Position numbers and translations under genes: made by a program. 64,000 bases of DNA, taken from the NCBI RefSeq assembly GCF_017813395.1, contig NZ_JAGIZB010000018.1, positions 1 through 64,000 on the forward strand. The letters run 5' to 3'. The first letter of the stretch is position 1; each line of letters opens with the position of its first letter. This document shows, piece after piece, positions 54,118 to 63,527 of the stretch. Under the pieces are notes generated by a model that saw nothing but the letters and a program-made list of their open reading frames with translations, ran no database searches and had not been told where the DNA came from. This DNA comes from Pararoseomonas baculiformis (GTDB lineage Bacteria; Pseudomonadota; Alphaproteobacteria; Acetobacterales; Acetobacteraceae).

Positions 54118-55701
54118 ATGCCCATCACCGGCGAGATGCTGATCGGGGCCACCGCGGTCCGCGGCACCGACAAGCCCATCCGTGCGATCGAGGCCGCGAC
54201 CGGCCAGCCCATGGAGCCCGCCTTCGGCGGCGGCGGCGCGGCCGATGTGGACCGCGCCTGCGCCCTGGCCTGGGCCGCCTTCGATACCTATCGCGAGACC
54301 ACGCCCGATATCCGCGCGGATTTCCTGGAAGCCTGCGCCCAGGCAATCATGGATATCGGCGACGAGCTGATCACCCGCGCCATGGCCGAGAGCGGCCTCC
54401 CCCGTGGCCGGCTGGAGGGCGAGCGCGGCCGCACCGTCGGCCAGCTCCGCCTTTTCGCGAAGGAGGTGCGGGAGGGCTCCTACCTCACCGCCCGCATCGA
54501 CCCGGCCATGCCGGACCGCGCGCCCCTGCCCCGCCCGGACCTGCGCCTGCGCATGATCCCGCTCGGCCCCGTGGCCGTGTTCGGCGCCTCCAACTTCCCC
54601 CTCGCCTTCTCCGTGGCCGGTGGCGACACCGCTTCGGCGCTGGCCGCCGGCTGCCCCGTGGTGGTGAAGGCCCATTCCGCCCATCCCGGCACCTCCGAGC
54701 TGGTGGGCCGCGCCATCCAGGGGGCGGTGAAGGCGGCCGGCCTGCCGGAAGGCGTCTTCTCCATGCTCTTCGGCTCCGGCCAGGTGGTCGGGCAAGGGCT
54801 GGTGGCGGATCCGCGCATCAAGGCCGTGGGCTTCACCGGGTCGCGCGCCGGTGGCACCGCGCTGATGAGGACCGCCGCCGCCCGCCCCGAGCCCATCCCC
54901 GTCTATGCGGAGATGAGCAGCATCAACCCCGTCTTCCTGCTGCCCAGGGCCATGGCCACCCGCGCCGCCGCCATGGGCAAGGCCTTCGTCGGGTCGCTGA
55001 CCCTCGGCGCTGGCCAGTTCTGCACCAATCCCGGCCTGGTGCTGGCGCTGGAAGGGCCTGAGCTGGACAGCTTCCTCGCCTCCGCCACCGAGGCGCTGGG
55101 CGGCGCCCCGGCCCAGACCATGCTGACCCCCGGCATCCTCAGCGCCTACCAGACCGGCGTCTCGCACCTGGCGGGCAACAACCGCGTGCGGAAGGTGGCC
55201 TCCGGCCAGCTCGCCACCGCCAGCACCCAGGGCGAGGCCGCGCTGTTCGAGACGACCGCCGCCCACTTCATGGAGGACCCTGCGCTGTCCGAGGAGGTCT
55301 TCGGCGCCGCTTCCCTCGTCATCCGCTGCCCGGATGTCGAGACGATGCTGCGCCTGGCCGAGGGGCTGGAAGGCCAGCTGACCGCCACCATCCAGATGGA
55401 GGAAGGCGACATCGAGATGGCGAGGAAGCTTCTGCCGGTGCTGGAGCGCCGCGTGGGCCGCATCCTCGTCAACGGCTACCCCACCGGAGTGGAGGTGAGC
55501 CACGCCATGGTGCATGGCGGCCCCTACCCCTCCACCGCCGATGGCCGCTCCACCTCCGTCGGCACCCTGGCCATCACCCGCTTCCTGCGGCCCGTCTGCT
55601 ACCAGGACATGCCGGAAGGCCTGCTTCCCCCGGCACTGCGCGACGGCAACCCGATGGGGCTCTGGCGGCGCGTGGATGGGGTTCTCGGGCAGGATCAGTA
55701 G
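54118..55701 (+). CDS. 2,5-dioxovalerate (alpha-ketoglutarate semialdehyde) dehydrogenase
   Basis: A 527-aa NADP-linked aldehyde dehydrogenase of the group that oxidises alpha-ketoglutarate semialdehyde at the end of sugar-acid and hydroxyproline breakdown. Seen: [48 protein letters not shown], catalytic Glu in [12 protein letters not shown], catalytic Cys in [14 protein letters not shown], and [20 protein letters not shown], which is specific to this group. ATG 54118 has GAGGA 7 bases upstream; the frame also opens at GTG 54112. The other pathway enzymes are not adjacent. A GntR-like operator precedes it. Confidence 0.92.
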   Translation: MPITGEMLIGATAVRGTDKPIRAIEAATGQPMEPAFGGGGAADVDRACALAWAAFDTYRETTPDIRADFLEACAQAIMDIGDELITRAMAESGLPRGRLEGERGRTVGQLRLFAKEVREGSYLTARIDPAMPDRAPLPRPDLRLRMIPLGPVAVFGASNFPLAFSVAGGDTASALAAGCPVVVKAHSAHPGTSELVGRAIQGAVKAAGLPEGVFSMLFGSGQVVGQGLVADPRIKAVGFTGSRAGGTALMRTAAARPEPIPVYAEMSSINPVFLLPRAMATRAAAMGKAFVGSLTLGAGQFCTNPGLVLALEGPELDSFLASATEALGGAPAQTMLTPGILSAYQTGVSHLAGNNRVRKVASGQLATASTQGEAALFETTAAHFMEDPALSEEVFGAASLVIRCPDVETMLRLAEGLEGQLTATIQMEEGDIEMARKLLPVLERRVGRILVNGYPTGVEVSHAMVHGGPYPSTADGRSTSVGTLAITRFLRPVCYQDMPEGLLPPALRDGNPMGLWRRVDGVLGQDQ

Positions 55702-55742
55702 CGGCTGCCGCCCGGGCGGGGGCCGCTCCCCCGCCCCCCTTG

Positions 55743-55776
55743 CCGGGGAGCCGCAAGGCTCCCCGGACCCTCACCC
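55743..55776 (+). repeat. Single half-module of the composite palindromic element
   Basis: A 10-bp stem CCGGGGAGCC/GGCTCCCCGG with a GCAA loop is followed by GGACCCTCACCC. The hairpin plus GGACC-TCACCC box is the same design as each end of the three long elements. It lies between the convergent dehydrogenase and glgX genes, and its box overlaps the glgX stop codon. A further GC hairpin (GGCGGGGG with CCCCCGCC) stands just before it at about 55716-55736. Confidence 0.65.
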
Positions 55777-57900
55777 CTCCGGCTGCAGCAGGAACACCAG
55801 CACCGAGCGCCCGGTGGCCTGGTACGCCGTTCCGAACTCGAAGGCCTCGCCCTCCTCGTCCTCCGGCAGGTTGGTATCGGCCAGGAGTTCCCAGCCCTTT
55901 CCGCCCGGCGCTTCCGGCAGGGTGAACTCCACCACGTCGTGATAGCCGTTGATGACCAGCAGCACGGTCGCGTCCTGGCCGCGCTTGCGGATGCCGGTCA
56001 CCTGCGCGCGGCCATCCATCATCATGCCGAAGCACTTGGCATTCGTGTCCTCCCAGTCGCCCGGCTGCATCTCGCCGCCATTGGCATTGACCCAGGTGAC
56101 ATCGCGGACGCCCAGCTCCTCGTTCATCTCGCCGGTGAAGAAGCGGGTCCGGCGGAGGATGGGGTATTTGTGGCGGAGCGCCAGCAGCTTCTGCGTGAAG
56201 CAGATGAGGGACTGGCCTTTCTCCTCGATCTCCCAGTTGAGCCAGCTGATCTCGTTGTCCTGGCAATAGGCATTGTTGTTGCCGCCCTGGGTCCGGCCGA
56301 ATTCGTCCCCCGCCAGCAGCATCGGCGTTCCCTGCGCCAGGAGTAGGGTGGCCAGCAGGTTGCGCATCTGCCGCTCGCGCAGCGCATTCACCTCGGGGTC
56401 GTCGGTCGGCCCCTCCGCCCCGCAGTTCCAGGAACGGTTGTGCGAGTGGCCGTCATTGTTGTTCTCGCCATTCGCCTCGTTGTGCTTCTCGTTGTAGGAA
56501 ACCGTGTCGTTCAGCGTGAAGCCGTCATGGGCGGTGATGAAGTTCACCGAGGCCCAGGCGCGCCGGCCGCTGTTGTTGAACACGTCGGCCGAGGCGCAGA
56601 GGCGCGGGGCCAGCTCCGCCGGCGTCGCCTCGCCGCGCCAGAAGTCGCGCACGGTGTCGCGGAACTTGTCGTTCCACTCCGCCCAGCCCGCGGGGAAGCC
56701 GCCCACCTGGTAGCCTCCGGGGCCGCAGTCCCAGGGCTCCGCGATCAGCTTCACCGTCTGCAGCACCGGGTCCTGCTGGCAGACCTTCAGGAAGCCGCTC
56801 TGCTCGTCGAAGCCATGCGGCTCGCGCGCCAGGATGGTGCCCAGGTCGAAGCGGAAGCCGTCGATATGCATCTCCTGCACCCAGTAGCGCAGGCTGTCCG
56901 TCACCATCTGGATCACGCGGGGATGGGAAAGGTTCACCGTGTTCCCGGTGCCGGTGTCGTTGATGTAGTAGCGCTTCTGGTCCGGCAGCAGGCGGTAGTA
57001 GCTGGCGTTGTCGATGCCCTTGAAGGAAAGGGTCGGCCCCTTCTCATTGCCTTCGGCCGTGTGGTTGTACACCACGTCCAGGATCACCTCGAGCCCGGCC
57101 TCGTGCAGCCGCGCCACCATCTCCTTGAACTCGCGCAGGCTATTCGGCACGTCCGATGCGTAGCGCGGATCCGGCGCGAAGAAGCCGATGCTGTTGTATC
57201 CCCAGTAGTTCGTCAGGTCCTTCTGGAGCAGGAAGTCATCGTTGATGAAGGTATGGACAGGCAGCAGCTCCACCGAGGTAACGCCGAGGGACTTGATGTA
57301 CTCCACCACATCCTTCTGGCCGAGCCCGGCATAGGTGCCGCGCAGGTCCTCTGGCACCTTCGGGTGCAGCCTGGTGAAGCCCTTCACATGCGTCTCGTAG
57401 ACGATGGTGTGGTCCCAGGGCACGAAGCGGCGGCCGGGCTCGCCATGCCAGTCGAAGTTCGGGTCCACGATCACGCATTTCGGCATGAAGGGGGCGCTGT
57501 CGCGCTCGTCGAAGGTCAGGTCGTCCCCGGTTTCCATCTGGTAGCCGAAAACGGCCGGATCCCAAGTCAGGCTTCCCGCATGGGCGCGGGCATAGGGGTC
57601 CAGCAACAGCTTGTTCGGATTGAAGCGGTGGCCCGCCTCCGGCTCATAGGGCCCATGGACGCGGTAGCCGTAGAAGGTGCCGGGCCCGACATCGGGCAGA
57701 TAGCCGTGGAAGATCTGGTTCGTGTATTCCGGCAGCTCGATCCGCTCGATCTCCCGCTTCCCGGTGCTGTCGAAGAGGCACACCTCCACCTTCGTCGCAT
57801 TCGCCGAGAAAAGCGCGAAATTCGTGCCGGCGCCGTCCCAGTTCGTCCCGCGCATGGCGGGCGTGCCTTCCTTGATCCGAGACTTGATGATGTCCGCCAA
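55771..57900 (-). CDS. glgX: Glycogen debranching protein GlgX
   Basis: This isoamylase-type enzyme (GH13, with an N-terminal CBM48) hydrolyses alpha-1,6 branches of glycogen. Residues 1-130 are the CBM48 part (TNWDGAGTNFALFSANATKV). The barrel has VILDVVYNHTAEGNEKGP, the nucleophile Asp in IDGFRFDLGTIL, the acid Glu in KLIAEPWDCGPGGYQ and the HD pair in FITAHDGFTLND. TTG 57900 is chosen (709 aa): the residues before the internal ATG 57855 (SRIKEGTPAM) also match the family, and GGAA precedes the TTG. The frame further upstream is unsupported. No other glycogen genes are in the window. Confidence 0.93.
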   Translation of the reverse strand: MADIIKSRIKEGTPAMRGTNWDGAGTNFALFSANATKVEVCLFDSTGKREIERIELPEYTNQIFHGYLPDVGPGTFYGYRVHGPYEPEAGHRFNPNKLLLDPYARAHAGSLTWDPAVFGYQMETGDDLTFDERDSAPFMPKCVIVDPNFDWHGEPGRRFVPWDHTIVYETHVKGFTRLHPKVPEDLRGTYAGLGQKDVVEYIKSLGVTSVELLPVHTFINDDFLLQKDLTNYWGYNSIGFFAPDPRYASDVPNSLREFKEMVARLHEAGLEVILDVVYNHTAEGNEKGPTLSFKGIDNASYYRLLPDQKRYYINDTGTGNTVNLSHPRVIQMVTDSLRYWVQEMHIDGFRFDLGTILAREPHGFDEQSGFLKVCQQDPVLQTVKLIAEPWDCGPGGYQVGGFPAGWAEWNDKFRDTVRDFWRGEATPAELAPRLCASADVFNNSGRRAWASVNFITAHDGFTLNDTVSYNEKHNEANGENNNDGHSHNRSWNCGAEGPTDDPEVNALRERQMRNLLATLLLAQGTPMLLAGDEFGRTQGGNNNAYCQDNEISWLNWEIEEKGQSLICFTQKLLALRHKYPILRRTRFFTGEMNEELGVRDVTWVNANGGEMQPGDWEDTNAKCFGMMMDGRAQVTGIRKRGQDATVLLVINGYHDVVEFTLPEAPGGKGWELLADTNLPEDEEGEAFEFGTAYQATGRSVLVFLLQPEG

Positions 57901-58065
57901 AATACGTTCCGATCGTGATGCCTGCGGGGCGGGCGCGCCCTTGCGCGGCGGGAACGACGCAGGGTGGATGCTGGTTTGCTCCTTCGGCCCGCCTACGCGG
58001 ACTTGATGAGCCGCCCTTGCCGCCAAGCCACACCCCCCGGATGATCCGGCCGAGGCGGAGGACGG

Positions 58066-58440
58066 ATGAGGACCTATCTCTGGATCGCCCTGGGCGGGGC
58101 CCTGGGCAGCCTGGCGCGGGCCTGGGGCTCGGCGCTGGCCCTGCGGCTGGCCGGTGCTGGCTTCCCCTGGGGCACCATCGCCATCAACGTCACCGGCTCT
58201 TTCGTCATCGGCGCCTTCGCGGCCTTCAGCATGCGGTCCGGCGCGCATCCGGATCTGCGCGCCTTCGTCATGGTCGGGCTCTGCGGCGGCTTCACCACCT
58301 TCTCCGCCTTCAGCCTGCAGACGCTGGAACTGCTCCAGGACGGGCGCATGCTCTCCGCCCTGGCGAATGTCGCCCTCTCCGTCCTGCTTTGCCTGGGTGC
58401 CGCCGCGGCAGGCCATGCTCTGGCCAGCGGAGGACCGTGA
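58066..58440 (+). CDS. crcB: Fluoride ion channel CrcB/FluC
   Basis: A 124-aa dual-topology fluoride channel with four membrane helices. The hallmark is GLCGGFTTFSAFSLQT, which carries the Phe and Ser/Thr fluoride path residues, with IAINVTGSFVIGAF (the pore Asn) before it and GGALGSLARAW at the start. It works as an antiparallel dimer. ATG 58066 is preceded by CGGAGGACGG. A fluoride riboswitch was looked for upstream and not convincingly found. Confidence 0.95.
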   Translation: MRTYLWIALGGALGSLARAWGSALALRLAGAGFPWGTIAINVTGSFVIGAFAAFSMRSGAHPDLRAFVMVGLCGGFTTFSAFSLQTLELLQDGRMLSALANVALSVLLCLGAAAAGHALASGGP

Positions 58441-58577
58441 CGCGGGATCGTTGCCTTGCCGAATCCCCTGTTGCCGGGCCGATGGAATGCAAGTTGCGAA
58501 GCCCGCGCATGAATTCGTGATCGCAGCCCCCGCTTGACCGTTCCGTTTCACCGATAGGCCGATTCGGAACTCGCCTC

Positions 58578-59174
58578 ATGCTCGCATGCACCCTGGCGCT
58601 GGTCCTTCTGATGGATGTCTCCGGCAGCGTGTCCCAGACCAACTACGAGATGCAGCGCGACGCCACCGCGGCCGCGCTGCGCGATCCCACCATCACCCGC
58701 CTCGTCGAGAACCAGGGCGGCGTCGCCGTCACTGCCATGGAATGGTCCTGGACACAGACCACCACCGTGCCATGGGCCGTGCTGCGGAATGTGGAGGATG
58801 CCCGCGGCTTCGCCGACCGCCTGGCCGCCACCACCCGCTCCCATGCCGGCTCCACCCATATGGGCGAGGCGATCCATGCGGCCATCGACCGGTTCGAGCA
58901 GGCGCCCTGCAAGGCGGAGCGCATGGTCATCGACATCTCCGGCGACGGCGGCAGCAATGGCGGCCGCCCCGTGGAGGAGGCGCGCGGCCGCGCCATGGAG
59001 GTCGGGATCGTGGTGAACGGGCTTCCCATCCGCACGCCGGAGGAACCCGACATCGTCGAATACTACCGCAGCTCCGTCGCCACGGTGGGCGGCTTCGTCA
59101 TGGAAGCAGATGGCTGGCCCGGCTTCAGGCTCGCCATCCGCCGCAAGCTGGCGCTGGAGATCGCCTCGCGCTGA
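58578..59174 (+). CDS. DUF1194 (VWA-like) protein
   Basis: A 198-aa protein with a von Willebrand A-like fold of the DUF1194 family. The metal site is LLMDVSGSVSQTNYEMQRDA (DxSxS), and STHMGEAIHAAIDRF and VIDISGDGGSNGG complete it. The family is usually exported; here ATG 58578 leaves only MLACTLALV before the domain, so the signal peptide is missing or this short hydrophobic start is all there is. Its partner is unknown. It is convergent with the aminotransferase gene, 10 bases away. Confidence 0.85.
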   Translation: MLACTLALVLLMDVSGSVSQTNYEMQRDATAAALRDPTITRLVENQGGVAVTAMEWSWTQTTTVPWAVLRNVEDARGFADRLAATTRSHAGSTHMGEAIHAAIDRFEQAPCKAERMVIDISGDGGSNGGRPVEEARGRAMEVGIVVNGLPIRTPEEPDIVEYYRSSVATVGGFVMEADGWPGFRLAIRRKLALEIASR

Positions 59175-59184
59175 GCCGCGCGCC

Positions 59185-60528
59185 TCAGGCCACGCGCAGC
59201 ACCTCGTCCAGCGTGCCGATGAACAGGTCCGCCTGCTCGCGCGAAAGGCAGAGCGGCGGACGGATCTTCAGGATGTTCGCGCCGGGGCCGGAAGCGCTGA
59301 TCAGCACGCGGCGCTCGCGCAAGGCGTTCACGATGCGCGCCGTCTCCGCCGTGGCGGGCTCGCGCGTCGCGCGATCCGTCACCATCTCGGCGCCGATCGA
59401 AAGCCCGGCGCCGCGGACATCGCCGATGATCGGGTGGCGCTCGGCTAGGGCCGCAAGCCCGGCCAGGAGATGCGCGCCCACCGCCGCCGCATTCTCCGGC
59501 AGCCTCTCGTCCCGCAGCACCTGCAGCACCGCCAGCCCCGCGGCGGCGGAGACGGGATTGCCGCCGAAGGTGTTGAAGTAGCGCACGGAGCCGCCGAAGC
59601 GCTCCAGCAGCTCCGGCCGGATGGCCAGCCCCGCCACCGGATGCCCGTTCCCCATGGGCTTGCCCATGGTGACGATGTCCGGCTCCACGCCATGCCGCTG
59701 GAAGCCCCACATCGTCCCGGTGCGCCCGAAGCCCGGCTGCACCTCATCCGCGATGAACAGCGCGCCCGCCGACCGGGCTGCCTCCGCCGCCTGGGCCAGG
59801 AAGCCGGCGGGATCGGGGAACACGCCATCCGAGGTGAACATCGTGTCCACCAGCAACGCGCAGGGCCGGATGCCATGGCGGCGCAGATCGGCGAAGGCCG
59901 CAGCGATATCCGCCGCGAAGCGCGCCGGCATCCCGGGCCCGCCACGATACGCATCCGGCGGCGCCACCGCCGTCACATGCCGCCCCAGCGGCACGCCCTC
60001 GCCCAGGGAAGGAGACAGCTCGGCCAGCGACGCCGTCACCCCGTGATAGGCGAGCGAGGTGACCACGATGCCTTCGCCGCCCGTATGCGCCCGCGCGATC
60101 CGCAGCGCCAGGTCATTGGCCTCGGACCCCGTGCAGGTGAACATCACATGGCCCAGCGAGGCCGGGAAGGTCGCCAGCAACGCCTCGGCATAGTCCAGCA
60201 CCGTCTCGTGCAGGTAGCGCGTATGGGTGTTGATCCGGCCCGCCTGCCGCGCGATCGCCTCCACCACATGCGGGTGCGCGTGCCCGAGGGATGCGACGTT
60301 GTTGTAGCAGTCGAGGTAGCGGTTGCCCTCGGCATCGAAGAGCCAGGCACCCTCGCCCCGCACCAGATGCACGGGATGCTCGTAGAACAGCCGGTAGGCC
60401 GGGCCCAGCAGCCGCTGCCGCCGCTCCACCATCGCCCGCTCCTGCGCGCTCAGCCCCGTGGCGCGGGTGGGATCGAAGGCGTTGATCATGGCCATGCCCT
60501 TGGGCGCGGTATCCGGCATCGCCGTCAT
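59185..60528 (-). CDS. Class III PLP enzyme, phospho-lyase-like (AGXT2L type)
   Basis: A 447-aa class III aminotransferase-fold protein. NNVASLGHAHPHVVEAI, RINTHTRYLHETVLDYAEAL, FIADEVQPGFGRTGTMWGFQ and DIVTMGKPMGNGHPVAGLAI (with the PLP Lys) match the subgroup that includes ethanolamine-phosphate and phosphohydroxylysine phospho-lyases. These enzymes remove phosphate and ammonia rather than transaminate. The gene starts at ATG 60528 inside the stop of the kinase gene (ATGA). The kinase next door belongs to the family of hydroxylysine kinase, which supports the lyase reading. An ordinary aminotransferase role is not excluded. Confidence 0.85.
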   Translation of the reverse strand: MTAMPDTAPKGMAMINAFDPTRATGLSAQERAMVERRQRLLGPAYRLFYEHPVHLVRGEGAWLFDAEGNRYLDCYNNVASLGHAHPHVVEAIARQAGRINTHTRYLHETVLDYAEALLATFPASLGHVMFTCTGSEANDLALRIARAHTGGEGIVVTSLAYHGVTASLAELSPSLGEGVPLGRHVTAVAPPDAYRGGPGMPARFAADIAAAFADLRRHGIRPCALLVDTMFTSDGVFPDPAGFLAQAAEAARSAGALFIADEVQPGFGRTGTMWGFQRHGVEPDIVTMGKPMGNGHPVAGLAIRPELLERFGGSVRYFNTFGGNPVSAAAGLAVLQVLRDERLPENAAAVGAHLLAGLAALAERHPIIGDVRGAGLSIGAEMVTDRATREPATAETARIVNALRERRVLISASGPGANILKIRPPLCLSREQADLFIGTLDEVLRVA

Positions 60529-61547
60529 CCTTCGATCGTTGCGTGGGAAAGCCGCGCGAGCCGTTCCAGCCCGTCGCGGGCCCGGGGCATGTTGCGCAGG
60601 ATATAGGCCGCGTTCTCCGGCTGCCGCCGCGCGCGCCAATGGGTGATCAGCACCGTCATCGCCATGCGCGTGGCGATCAGCACGGGCAGCAGCGCCGCCT
60701 CCGCCGCGGGCAGCGGCAGCACCGAGCGGTAGCCGGCCAGGAAGGAAGCCGGGCCGGAGAGCGGGTCATCCCCGGGCGCCAGGAGATAGGCGCAGGCCGT
60801 CGCCACCTCCTGCAGGCGGGAGGCGCGGACCATGTCGCCGAAGTCGATGATGCCCGCCAGCCGCGCGGGGTCATCGGCATCCACCAGCACGTTGTGCGGG
60901 TTCAGGTCGTTATGGATCACCTGCATGGGCAGCCCGGCCAGCGCGGCCGCCGCGCCATGCTCGAAGCGGTCCAGCGCCGCCGCCGCCAGCGCCCGCAGCC
61001 CCGCATCCTCCACATCGCCCAGGAAGGCCCGCAGCGCCGGTGCCTCCCGGATATCCCAGAGCAGGCGGCGCGTATCGGCCGGATGCGCGAAACCCTCCAG
61101 CGCCCGGTCCAGCCGCGCCGCCAGCACGCCGAGTCCGCGCGCGGAGCCCAGCGCCTCCGTCATCACCCGCCCGGGCAGGAAGCTCAGCACGCGCAGCAGG
61201 CAGGGCCGCCCATCCTCGGCCGCGAAGGAGGCCGAGGTGCCGCCATCCCGCGCGCGGATCATACGCGGCAGGGGCAGCCCGGCGCCCGCCGCTTCCAGGT
61301 GCAGCAGCGCCGCCGTCTGGAAATCCGTGATGGCTGGGTCCTCGTCCGGATGCGCCACCTTCACCAGCAGCGGCGGCCCATCGGCGCGGTCCAGTCGGAA
61401 GTTCCGGTCCCGCTCCCCGCCCAGGGCATGCAGCGCGCCGTCCAGCCCCCAATGCAGGGCCAGCGCCCGGCCCAGCGCGGCCGGATCGATCACCGGCGGG
61501 GCCGCCAGGATCAACGGATCGAGCAGCGGGTCGGCGCGCTTCGGCAC
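60525..61547 (-). CDS. APH-family kinase, hydroxylysine kinase-like
   Basis: A 340-aa small-molecule kinase of the aminoglycoside phosphotransferase fold. It has LGGERDRNFRLDRADG near residue 43 (the ERDxNF block typical of the hydroxylysine kinase subgroup), LLVKVAHPDED (ATP Lys), the catalytic loop VIHNDLNPHNVLVD and the metal site GIIDFGDM. It starts at GTG 61547. Coupled to the phospho-lyase-like gene, it would phosphorylate a hydroxylated amine, with the lyase then acting on the product. LysR stands divergently 107 bases away. Confidence 0.85.
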   Translation of the reverse strand: MPKRADPLLDPLILAAPPVIDPAALGRALALHWGLDGALHALGGERDRNFRLDRADGPPLLVKVAHPDEDPAITDFQTAALLHLEAAGAGLPLPRMIRARDGGTSASFAAEDGRPCLLRVLSFLPGRVMTEALGSARGLGVLAARLDRALEGFAHPADTRRLLWDIREAPALRAFLGDVEDAGLRALAAAALDRFEHGAAAALAGLPMQVIHNDLNPHNVLVDADDPARLAGIIDFGDMVRASRLQEVATACAYLLAPGDDPLSGPASFLAGYRSVLPLPAAEAALLPVLIATRMAMTVLITHWRARRQPENAAYILRNMPRARDGLERLARLSHATIEG

Positions 61548-61654
61548 GGTCGGGTTCAGCCTCCTGGCCTGCAGGGATGCCGGGCCGGTCTAGCCCATGC
61601 CGCCTGCCCCGGCCATTGCCGCCGGCACCCACGCCCGCCACCCTGCGCCCCCGC

Positions 61655-62548
61655 ATGAATGATCGCGCGCTCCGCTATTTCCTGGCCGTGATCCGCGCCG
61701 GTTCCATCCGCGGCGCGGCCGAGGCGCTGAACCTTGCCGCCTCGGCCGTCAGCCGGCAGGTGGCCGAGCTGGAGGCCGAATGCGGCGTCGCGCTGCTGGA
61801 ACGCCTGCCCCGCGGCATCCGCCCCACCGAGGCCGGCCGCATCGTCACCGCCCATGCGCTGCGCCAGGCCGAGGATTCGGCCCTTCTGGCCGAAAGCCTC
61901 CAGCGCCTGCGCGGCATGCGCCAGGGCCGGGTGCGCCTGCATTGCGGCGACGGCTTCCTGCCGGACCTGATGGAGAACGGCCTCGCCGCCTTCGCCGAGG
62001 CGCATCCGGGACTCTCCTTCCAGGTCGCGCTCGGCACCACCGACGCCATCCTGGCCGCCCTCGCGGAAGGCGAGGCCGAGCTGGGCTTGGCCTACAACCC
62101 GCCCGCCCATCCGGCGCTGCGTTCCCTCGCGCTTTCGCGCCAGCCCCTGGCCGCCATCCTGCCCGCCGCCCATCCGCTGGCCGGCGACCCGCGGCCCCTG
62201 CGCGACTTCGCATCCCTTCCCGCCGCCCTGCTGCCGCCCGATCACGGGGTCCGCCGCCTGCTCGGCCGGGTGGAGGCGGATGGCGGCTTCCGCCTGCCGC
62301 CACGCCTGGAATCCGCCTCCTTCGAGATGCATCGCCGCTTCGTCCTCGCCGGTCTCGGCGTCGCCTTCCTGCCCCGCTTCGCGGCGGCCCGCGAGATCAC
62401 GGACGGCACGCTGGTCGCGGTGCCACTGGCCGATCCCATCCTGGCCGAGGCCAGTGCCCATCTCCTCGCCCGCGCCAGTGGCCGCCTGCCGGAAGCGGCG
62501 GAGCGCATGGCGGACTGGCTGATCGCCCATCTCCGCGCCCTGCGGTGA
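61655..62548 (+). CDS. LysR-family transcriptional regulator
   Basis: A 297-aa regulator. The winged helix is ALRYFLAVIRAGSIRGAAEAL followed by NLAASAVSRQVAELEAECGV and LLERLPRGIRPTEAG; the effector domain runs from about residue 90 (GRVRLHCGDGFLPDLME) with GLGVAFLPRFAA near the end. ATG 61655 is chosen as the helix starts within five residues. It is divergent from the kinase/phospho-lyase operon, the classic place for a LysR controlling its neighbour. It also precedes the dehydrogenase pair on its own strand. Confidence 0.92.
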   Translation: MNDRALRYFLAVIRAGSIRGAAEALNLAASAVSRQVAELEAECGVALLERLPRGIRPTEAGRIVTAHALRQAEDSALLAESLQRLRGMRQGRVRLHCGDGFLPDLMENGLAAFAEAHPGLSFQVALGTTDAILAALAEGEAELGLAYNPPAHPALRSLALSRQPLAAILPAAHPLAGDPRPLRDFASLPAALLPPDHGVRRLLGRVEADGGFRLPPRLESASFEMHRRFVLAGLGVAFLPRFAAAREITDGTLVAVPLADPILAEASAHLLARASGRLPEAAERMADWLIAHLRALR

Positions 62549-62645
62549 AGCGTTGCCGGAGCGGCAACGAGCCGTTCGAAAAGCTCTGCTTGTTGGAACG
62601 CCCGGCCCACCCGATCCTGCCCCGGCAGGGCATCGGAAGACGGGC

Positions 62646-63527
62646 ATGGCGATCGCGACGGTCGGGGTGGTGGGCCTCGGCAATATGGGCCTGGGAATGG
62701 CGGCCACCCTGGCGCGCAAGGGTTTCGCCGTGCTGGGCCACGACATCAGCGAGGCGCGCCGCCCCGCCGCCGAGGACGCCGGCATCCGCTTCCTGTCCCT
62801 GGCCGAGGTGCTGAACGGGGCGGACGCCCTCGTCTTCTCCCTGCCCTATGCGCGCGACGTGGAAGCCGTCGTCACCGCCCCCGGCGGCCTCCTCACCCGA
62901 TTGGACCGGGAGGTGGTGGTGATCGACACATCCACCTCCGATCCGGTCACCACCCGCCGCCTCGCTGCGCGGCTGGCCGAGGCTGGCCATGGCCTGCTGG
63001 ACGCGCCCGTCAGCGGCGGCCCCTCCGGCGCGGCCGAGGGCACGTTGACGGTGATGATCGGCGGGGACGAAGCGCATCTGAACGCGGCCCGGCCGGTGAT
63101 CGAAGCGATCTCGGCCAGGGCCGTGCATGTCGGCCCCTCCGGCGCCGGCAACATCGCCAAGCTGGTGAACAACCTTCTCGTCGCGGCCCATCTCATCACC
63201 ACGGGCGAGGCGATGCGCCTTTCCGAAGCCGCGGGCCTGCCGGCGGAGGATGCGCTGAAGGTGGTGAACGCCGCCACCGGCCGCAGCGCGATCAGCGAGG
63301 TGATGATGCCCCGCTGGATCCTGCCCGGTACCTTCGACAGCGGCTTCGCGGCGGGGCTGATGCGCAAGGATGTGCGCCTCGCCCTCGAACTCGCGGAAGC
63401 CACGGGCAGCGAACTGCCCCTCTCCGCCCATGTCGCCCGGATCTGGGACGAGACGCGCGCCCGCATCACGGATGCCGATGACTTCACCCGCATGGCCGAC
63501 CACCGGAAGGACAACCCCGATGCCTGA
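62646..63527 (+). CDS. 3-hydroxyisobutyrate dehydrogenase family protein
   Basis: A 293-aa beta-hydroxyacid dehydrogenase. TVGVVGLGNMGLGMAATLAR is the nucleotide fold, GLLDAPVSGGPSGAAEGTLTV the substrate loop, and GAGNIAKLVNNLLVAAH holds the catalytic Lys. It is a paralogue of the enzyme at 47829-48719. ATG 62646 is chosen since the fold begins there. It overlaps the aldehyde dehydrogenase gene by 8 bases, so the pair probably oxidises a hydroxy acid to a semialdehyde and then to an acid. Confidence 0.9.
   Translation: MAIATVGVVGLGNMGLGMAATLARKGFAVLGHDISEARRPAAEDAGIRFLSLAEVLNGADALVFSLPYARDVEAVVTAPGGLLTRLDREVVVIDTSTSDPVTTRRLAARLAEAGHGLLDAPVSGGPSGAAEGTLTVMIGGDEAHLNAARPVIEAISARAVHVGPSGAGNIAKLVNNLLVAAHLITTGEAMRLSEAAGLPAEDALKVVNAATGRSAISEVMMPRWILPGTFDSGFAAGLMRKDVRLALELAEATGSELPLSAHVARIWDETRARITDADDFTRMADHRKDNPDA

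Noticed and set aside
57901-58065. A fluoride riboswitch upstream of crcB
   Set aside because: GATG and TGATGA segments are present, but the flanking stems and the pseudoknot pairing of the crcB motif could not be built. A covariance-model search for the fluoride riboswitch would decide it.
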